DNA from: Oligoflexales bacterium | GTDB lineage: Bacteria > Bdellovibrionota_B > Oligoflexia > Oligoflexales > RGVZ01 | Assembly (NCBI GenBank): GCA_947479535.1 | Contig: CANJZQ010000006.1 | Span: forward strand, 26,566-90,565 | Direction: 5' to 3' | DNA length: 64,000 bases | Shown: positions 58,366-64,000 of the stretch, piece after piece | Numbering within the stretch: the stretch's first letter is position 1 | How the letters are laid out: each line of letters starts with the position of its first letter | Position numbers and translations under genes: made by a program | Notes under the pieces: model-generated | Seen by the model: only the letters and a program-made list of their open reading frames with translations | Database searches by the model: none | What the model was told of the DNA's origin: nothing

Positions 58366-59709
58366 TCAAAATCCAAGGACACGGGCCGTCCACACTGGAC
58401 CCATCCATTCGCGGATCACTTGGCGGTTTCGCTCGGCTTCAGGGGATTTGGCAAAGAATTCCAAATACCGGCTAGCCTGACAATCAATCACGCCATCGCC
58501 GGCACTTTCTTTGATGTACGAAACAGATTCCTCGGCCAGCATGGCAAAAGCTGCCTTGAATTGCTGATCCTGCAAGTAAGCAGGTTCTTTTTCTTTCAAG
58601 GCCGCCACCGCCGATGCGCCGTAGTGCAAAAACTCCGCGGCGCCGTCGCCGACACAAACCTCGCCTCCAAGCACCGACAGTTTTCCAGCGCGTTTCAATT
58701 CCACAGCAACCCGCAAATCAGCGCGGTAGCCACTCCATTCGTCAAAAATGTAGAGCACTTCAGACCAGTCTCCGTCCACCTGCTGAATGATGTAAAGGTT
58801 GTAACGGCTGGCTTGCTTCATGGTCGGGGGCACGTAATTGCGCACCTCACGGGCGTGCATCTTTGGTTCAAGGACCAGACCTGCCTTGCCGTCACCAACG
58901 TAGACGGTGTTGTCATGAGCATCGGTTTTATTTCGCGTTTCCGCGTTCATCATGTGTTGCGTCTCATGGGCATTGGTCGTTGGAGTATCGCTTGTGTACT
59001 TGCGCACAGAGTGCGTCATCACATCGCGGTAGAACGCACTGCCACTGTCGTTGCCATTCCAGCTGGCAAGGGGAACGTCCACCGTCTGCAGAACCCTGCG
59101 CCAGTCAAAGTCTCCTGCATCCCCAGGACCAAAACCGTTACCGGATTCCGGAGTCACCTGACCCTGCATTTGGGAACCAGATCCGAACCCGGCAGCGACC
59201 CCCACCTGAGTCACCTTCAAATTGATTTTCATTGCGACAGAAGTTTTACCGGCGATGGCATCTTTGCGCAGGATCTCTGCATCCCGCGGACCTTTGATAT
59301 TGCTGAAGTAGACGGAATCGAGTCCCTGCGAAGATGAAGATGACCCCTCTGACAGGAAACCCAGTTCCATTCCAATGGAATAGTCACAGCCTTGGGCCAC
59401 CGTCTGGGTGAACGTCCCGGCCGTCCAAGTGCGGGTCATATCAAGTGTGGTCGCCCTGGGACAGGATGCGTCCAGGGGTTCGATCAGGAGGCGAAATCCA
59501 TTGAGCAGCTTTTTTTGCGCCGCGCCTAAATTGCTTGTATCAGGCAGGCCGACTGTGATGGAGCTCAGGGAACCTGCGTTGCCGGGGAAGTTTGCTTGGG
59601 AAAAACCGCCAGGTCCGCAGGACGACAGCAAGCCAACCAGAAGGCTCAGAGGCATTGCCAAAGCACCAAAAAAGGGCACAGCACGTAAGGTGTTTCTGGC
59701 GCGCATCAA
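58366..59709 (-). CDS. Putative lipoprotein with HExxH-like motif
   Basis: Lipobox LLSSCGPGG; TTNAHETQHMMNAETRNKTDAH. Confidence 0.62.
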   Translation of the reverse strand: MMRARNTLRAVPFFGALAMPLSLLVGLLSSCGPGGFSQANFPGNAGSLSSITVGLPDTSNLGAAQKKLLNGFRLLIEPLDASCPRATTLDMTRTWTAGTFTQTVAQGCDYSIGMELGFLSEGSSSSSQGLDSVYFSNIKGPRDAEILRKDAIAGKTSVAMKINLKVTQVGVAAGFGSGSQMQGQVTPESGNGFGPGDAGDFDWRRVLQTVDVPLASWNGNDSGSAFYRDVMTHSVRKYTSDTPTTNAHETQHMMNAETRNKTDAHDNTVYVGDGKAGLVLEPKMHAREVRNYVPPTMKQASRYNLYIIQQVDGDWSEVLYIFDEWSGYRADLRVAVELKRAGKLSVLGGEVCVGDGAAEFLHYGASAVAALKEKEPAYLQDQQFKAAFAMLAEESVSYIKESAGDGVIDCQASRYLEFFAKSPEAERNRQVIREWMGPVWTARVLGF

Positions 59710-59866
59710 AGCTCCTCTTCGCAGGCAAGCTGGTTTGCATCATTCTGGTTGATTCAAAATGAAATAATGCAACATCTGGACCAGACACAAGCGACTGAAA
59801 TCATTGATTGGAAAACAATAAAACGACCAGCCTTTTGACACATCCGTCGCAATCACAAGTCGGGAT

Positions 59867-62374
59867 TTAGCGGACTTTAAAATCCTTCAAATTTATGGAA
59901 CAGGCAACACCGGCAACCAGACAAACGGTCAAATCGAACGTCTTCAGGCTGGAAAAACGGAATAATCCTCTCAACCAGGGCACCGACAACACAAGGGTCA
60001 ATAGAACGATGGACATAAAAACCATGCCCAGAACCATTCTGTTCTTCCACCCTCCCGATCGACCTGCGATCAATCCAATGTTCGCAGCCATCAAAGTCGT
60101 GAAAGCTGAAGTCCTTATGTCTGCCTCAGACAGCCCGCGGAAAACTGCTAAAAAAATAATTCCGGTGATTGCCATGAAAATCTTGGTTCCACCCCAAATT
60201 GTCTTGCGCCCAAGATCCGCTGAAAACAACTTCTGATCAAGCGGACGAGGCGGACGTAGCATGAGATTTTCATCTGGGGGGACACCTTCAAAGACGATGG
60301 AACACGCAGGCTCAATGATCAAATGCAAAAACGCAATGTGAACTGGCATCATGATCATCGGAAGATCAAAGAAAGCTGGAATGATTGACAGCGCTGCAAT
60401 TGGAATGTGAATGACGAGCAAATACGAGATTGCGTGCCGGAGGTTATCATAGACCAATCGACCGGCCTTGATTGCCGATACGATTGAACCAAAATCATCT
60501 TCCAACAACACCAGAGATGCCGACTCCCGCGCGACGTCCGTCCCCCGCATCCCCATGGCAATGCCAATATGAGCATTCTTAAGTGCTGGGGCATCATTGA
60601 CCCCATCTCCCGTCATCGCGACAATCTCGCCCTGGGCCTTTAGAGCCTTGATGAGGCGCAACTTCTGTTCTGGAACCATCCTTGCGCATACGCCTACCTC
60701 ACGAACCCGGGCCGTTAAATCATCTTCGTTCAGACTGGCAAGCTCATCCCCCCTCAGCACTGCGTCAGGATTTTGCAACCCGATCTGACGTGCAATGCTT
60801 GAAGCGGTGACGCCATGATCGCCGGTGATCATGATGACCCGGATCCCGGCCCCTTTGCATTCAGCGATCGCCTGCGAAACTTCGGGGCGGATGGGATCTT
60901 CCAAGCCCAACAAACCCACAAATTCAAAATCGAAATCATGCTGGTCTTCCGGAAGATTTTCCCGATTCGCAAAAGCCTTGGCAACTCCAAGGACCCGCAG
61001 GCCATCACCTGCCATAGCACTAACGTGACGCGCAACTTGTTCCCGGATGGGAGAGGAAAGATGGCACAAATCAGCAATAGCTTCCGGCGCACCCTTTGCC
61101 GCAACAAAATGATGACCGATCTTATTGGATTTCCATGCATGGGAAAGTGCCATGATGCGATCTGACAAGGGATACTGCCTGATCAGAGTCCAATCAGGAT
61201 GCAAATGCTCAGGGTCTATTAGTGGTCCGCGACCAACGTCGTGAATCGCCCGGTCCATTGGGTCGAAGGGATCTCGTTCTGCGGCAAGAATTCCGAACTC
61301 AACGATCTCGTGAAACACTTCAGGAATAGCCTTTCCTTGAAATGAACCCAGATCAATAAAATTTCCATTGGCGCAGAGCCTGCGAACAATCATGCGGTTT
61401 TGTGTCAAGGTTCCAGTCTTGTCGACACATAGAACCGTGACCGTTCCCAACGCCTCAATCACCGATGCGCGGCGCGTCAGAACTCGTTTTTGAGAAAGGC
61501 GCCATGCTCCGATCGCCAAAAAAACAGTTAGAACGGCGGGAAGTTCATTTGGCAAAATCGCCATGGCCAAGGTCAGCCCCGCCAAGATCCCGGCCAACAA
61601 ATCCTGACGGCTGATAGCGAACGCCAGGACGACGGCCATACATAAGAACCCAGCAATGACCGCTATGGTTTTGACCATGCTTCTGGTCTCCACTTGTAGC
61701 CTCGTTGGCTCTGGAGACGCCTCCCGCAGAAGTCGACCAATCTTGCCAAGTTCCGTAGAACTTCCAATCTTCGTGACCCGGGCGATTGCGCTGCCCCGCA
61801 CAACGGTCGTGCCGGCAAAAACAAATATTTTCTGGCGTGACGGATCGACCTCATTGCCTGGTAGGATTTTTTGCACAGGCATCGACTCGCCTGTCAGCAT
61901 GGATTCATCGACCGATAAATTCACGCAGCGAACGATTTCGGCATCGGCGGAAACCCGGTCCCCTTCATTGAGGATCAAAATATCGCCCCGGACGACCTCT
62001 CGTCCGGGAATTCGCCTCACCTGTCCCTCGCGCAAAACAAGGGCGCGCGGGCTGGAAAGATCCCGCAGGGCCTCCAGGGCGCGTTCCGTTTTACTCTCTT
62101 GATACAGGGTGATGCAAAGGATGAGCGCAAGAAAGCCAAGAAGCATGAGCGCTTCCTGGCGATCACCCAAAATGAAGTAGATCAATCCGCAGCCAGCCAA
62201 TAAAAAAACCATTGGCTCGGTGATGATTTCAAAAAAAATCCGGCCTAACCGCCTATGGCCGGATTGTGGAAGTTCGTTAGGACCCTCGGCTTCGACCAGC
62301 GCGATAACATCTCTATCCGAGAGTCCCTGAAGTTCACTCCCAACGGAAATTTTTCGACGGCCTGCTGCGGACAT
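59867..62374 (-). CDS. P2-type cation-transporting ATPase
   Basis: LCVDKTGTLTQNRM phosphorylation site, MITGDHGVTASSIARQIGL, AMTGDGVNDAPALKNAHIGIAMG. Confidence 0.95.
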   Translation of the reverse strand: MSAAGRRKISVGSELQGLSDRDVIALVEAEGPNELPQSGHRRLGRIFFEIITEPMVFLLAGCGLIYFILGDRQEALMLLGFLALILCITLYQESKTERALEALRDLSSPRALVLREGQVRRIPGREVVRGDILILNEGDRVSADAEIVRCVNLSVDESMLTGESMPVQKILPGNEVDPSRQKIFVFAGTTVVRGSAIARVTKIGSSTELGKIGRLLREASPEPTRLQVETRSMVKTIAVIAGFLCMAVVLAFAISRQDLLAGILAGLTLAMAILPNELPAVLTVFLAIGAWRLSQKRVLTRRASVIEALGTVTVLCVDKTGTLTQNRMIVRRLCANGNFIDLGSFQGKAIPEVFHEIVEFGILAAERDPFDPMDRAIHDVGRGPLIDPEHLHPDWTLIRQYPLSDRIMALSHAWKSNKIGHHFVAAKGAPEAIADLCHLSSPIREQVARHVSAMAGDGLRVLGVAKAFANRENLPEDQHDFDFEFVGLLGLEDPIRPEVSQAIAECKGAGIRVIMITGDHGVTASSIARQIGLQNPDAVLRGDELASLNEDDLTARVREVGVCARMVPEQKLRLIKALKAQGEIVAMTGDGVNDAPALKNAHIGIAMGMRGTDVARESASLVLLEDDFGSIVSAIKAGRLVYDNLRHAISYLLVIHIPIAALSIIPAFFDLPMIMMPVHIAFLHLIIEPACSIVFEGVPPDENLMLRPPRPLDQKLFSADLGRKTIWGGTKIFMAITGIIFLAVFRGLSEADIRTSAFTTLMAANIGLIAGRSGGWKNRMVLGMVFMSIVLLTLVLSVPWLRGLFRFSSLKTFDLTVCLVAGVACSINLKDFKVR

Positions 62375-62421
62375 TCTAAACTGCCCCTAAGGTTCCGTGT
62401 TGCCACTCGAAGGCCACCCAC

Positions 62422-62832
62422 TTAGGCTTTGGAAAGTTCTGCGGCCTGGACCTGCTGATTCAACGTCCAAAAATCGTAGAGGTAGCCAATCCCAAGAATT
62501 CCGCCCGTAAGCAACCAGATCAACCCCCTGGCCCAGTGGCGCAAATAAAAATGATGCGCGCCAAACATCCCGAGGAACGTCAGAAGAAGCCAGGCGACGT
62601 TGTAATCGTAGCGACCTCTGGCGGGAAATTTCTCAGATGCTTTCTCCACCATCCCCGGGATGAGAACCAGGTCGATCAGCCAGCCGACACCGAACAATCC
62701 AAAAGTTGAAAACCAGATGGTCCCACTGATGGGACGCCCGACATAAAAGCGATGGGATCCAAGAAACCCAAAAATCCAAAGGACGTAGGCCATCAAGACG
62801 CTGTGCTGACCGGATTCCGGAATCATATCCAC
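62422..62832 (-). CDS. TM2-domain membrane protein (two TM2 units)
   Basis: LWIFGFLGSHRFYVGRPISGTIWFSTFGLFGVGWLIDLVLIPGMV and FLGMFGAHHFYLRHWARGLIWLLTGGILGIGYLYDFWTLN. Confidence 0.9.
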   Translation of the reverse strand: MDMIPESGQHSVLMAYVLWIFGFLGSHRFYVGRPISGTIWFSTFGLFGVGWLIDLVLIPGMVEKASEKFPARGRYDYNVAWLLLTFLGMFGAHHFYLRHWARGLIWLLTGGILGIGYLYDFWTLNQQVQAAELSKA

Positions 62833-62929
62833 CTCACTTTATTCAATTAAATCAGAGCATTGAACCGAACTACCCCTCGGCCCTGCAAAATCCACTTTAG
62901 CCGCAAAGGTTACAGCCCGATCTTCCCAC

Positions 62930-63577
62930 ATGAAACCGACTTTTGTGGGGATTTTGATGAAAGCCATCCGGATGCAGCAAGCTGTGATTCAACGCGCTTT
63001 CATTCTAACCGTTTTCCTGGCGTCGGCTTCCTGCAGCTCGAAAGCCCCCGAGTCAAAACCATCGGATCCAACGACCACCTTCTCCCCAAGTCCAACGCTA
63101 GGCCCCCAAATCAGCACAGCCCTCTATGATGCAAGCAACCTTGCAGCCAAATATCCCTCACTCATCAATGTTCCTGAGGGCGAGCCCTGCAAAACGGCTG
63201 GCAACGCTTTCATCCGCGGCAAATTCAATGGCTCTGACATCAACCGATGCACCAACGTCAAGGTCGAGTCAGGTTGGTGCGATTTTTCCGCGATCGCCCC
63301 AAAATTTGCAGCCCTCGGGAAAGTAACGATAAGCAACCCGACCGGAGGCATTTCGGAAGGAAAGGATCCCGACGCGTTTTTTGCTGCGGTGAAAGCCGCT
63401 GGCTGGCTGCCGGATCAATGCGGGACCGTGGACGGCGGAGGCGGAGTCAGAGAGCCCGTCGTATTTTTATACCGGGAACCAAAAGACGGCAGCGGACTTG
63501 GTGTCATGCCAGTTTGCCTGCCGCTGGGAAGCGGTGCCCCGGCACAATTTAAAAACCTGACATTGTGTGAAATTTGA
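62930..63577 (+). CDS. Putative lipoprotein of unknown function
   Basis: Signal peptide with lipobox LASASC; start may be internal (62957 or 62969). Confidence 0.6.
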   Translation: MKPTFVGILMKAIRMQQAVIQRAFILTVFLASASCSSKAPESKPSDPTTTFSPSPTLGPQISTALYDASNLAAKYPSLINVPEGEPCKTAGNAFIRGKFNGSDINRCTNVKVESGWCDFSAIAPKFAALGKVTISNPTGGISEGKDPDAFFAAVKAAGWLPDQCGTVDGGGGVREPVVFLYREPKDGSGLGVMPVCLPLGSGAPAQFKNLTLCEI

Positions 63578-63608
63578 TCCGAGGCCAGCGAATGCAGGAG
63601 CAAACATC

Positions 63609-64000
63609 GTGAAAAAAATTCTCGCCACCGCTGCGCTCCTGACATCCTTGGTGTCACTGGGATGCAAGATGAGATCGGATGTATCCGGACAACGTAACCT
63701 GAGATCCGCCGCCACAGTTGAATCGACACCTGCATGCCAGGCGGCTTGCACCGACGTTTCCGACGAAAGCAACTGGGCCGTCTGTTATTCCTGCCGTTGC
63801 AAGGCCGCCATGGATGGATGGTTGCCGTCTCCTGCCGAAGTTAGTTGTGATGCAGCCAGGGAAATCCCCGTATACCAGGCGGTCGATACGCCGAACGGAA
63901 CGGCACTCCAGAAAATCACAAAGGCCGAGGACGAGTGCTTTAATCCGCCCCGCCTCGTCAATGCTCAACACGAAAAAGGCGGCTGCATTCCGGGCAGCAA
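63609..64000 (+). CDS. Putative Cys-rich lipoprotein, GTG start, truncated by window end (absent from ORF track)
   Basis: GTG at 63609 gives VKKILATAALLTSLVSLGCKMRSDV...CQAACTDVSDESNWAVCYSCRCKAAMDGW, open to the end of the window. Confidence 0.65.
   Translation, partial: MKKILATAALLTSLVSLGCKMRSDVSGQRNLRSAATVESTPACQAACTDVSDESNWAVCYSCRCKAAMDGWLPSPAEVSCDAAREIPVYQAVDTPNGTALQKITKAEDECFNPPRLVNAQHEKGGCIPGS

Noticed and set aside
58075-59337. 420-aa plus-strand ORF opposite the lipoprotein genes
   Set aside because: Antisense to better-supported minus-strand CDSs with signal peptides; no recognisable domain.

Overview
The 64 kb window looks chromosomal and Gram-negative. I suspect a Bdellovibrionota/deltaproteobacteria-like organism, but that is inference only. 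It is densely coding with short intergenic gaps. I saw no rRNA, tRNA, CRISPR array, transposase or prophage module. It opens in the 3' part of leuS and closes inside an unfinished lipoprotein gene. Most genes are housekeeping or envelope functions: HemJ, GT51, O-methyltransferase, TatD, BamB/YfgM-like, transporters, RND/TolC, WecB, FrmA/FrmB, RocD, RarA, TerC and a P-type ATPase. There is also a marked set of secreted proteases (S8, S1, C25 gingipain-like, two HExxH proteins). The best candidate for an undescribed system is at about 30.7-37.5 kb. There a soluble hybrid histidine kinase, a stand-alone HPt protein and an NtrC-family regulator are interleaved with YqjE-, YqjK-like and YqjD-like membrane proteins, a CBS protein, a small helical protein and a KGG-repeat stress protein. 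Five -24/-12 (sigma-54) promoter matches sit 45-76 bp upstream of the start codons. Two are perfect TGGCAC-N5-TTGCT; by eye I found no comparable site elsewhere in the window. These sites also correct two start codons and, with an ATGA overlap, support a 57-aa YqjD-like ORF missing from the ORF track. A second candidate is a tandem pair of secreted Cys/Asp-rich proteins at 53.2-54.1 kb; one has 27 Cys in its last 88 residues.
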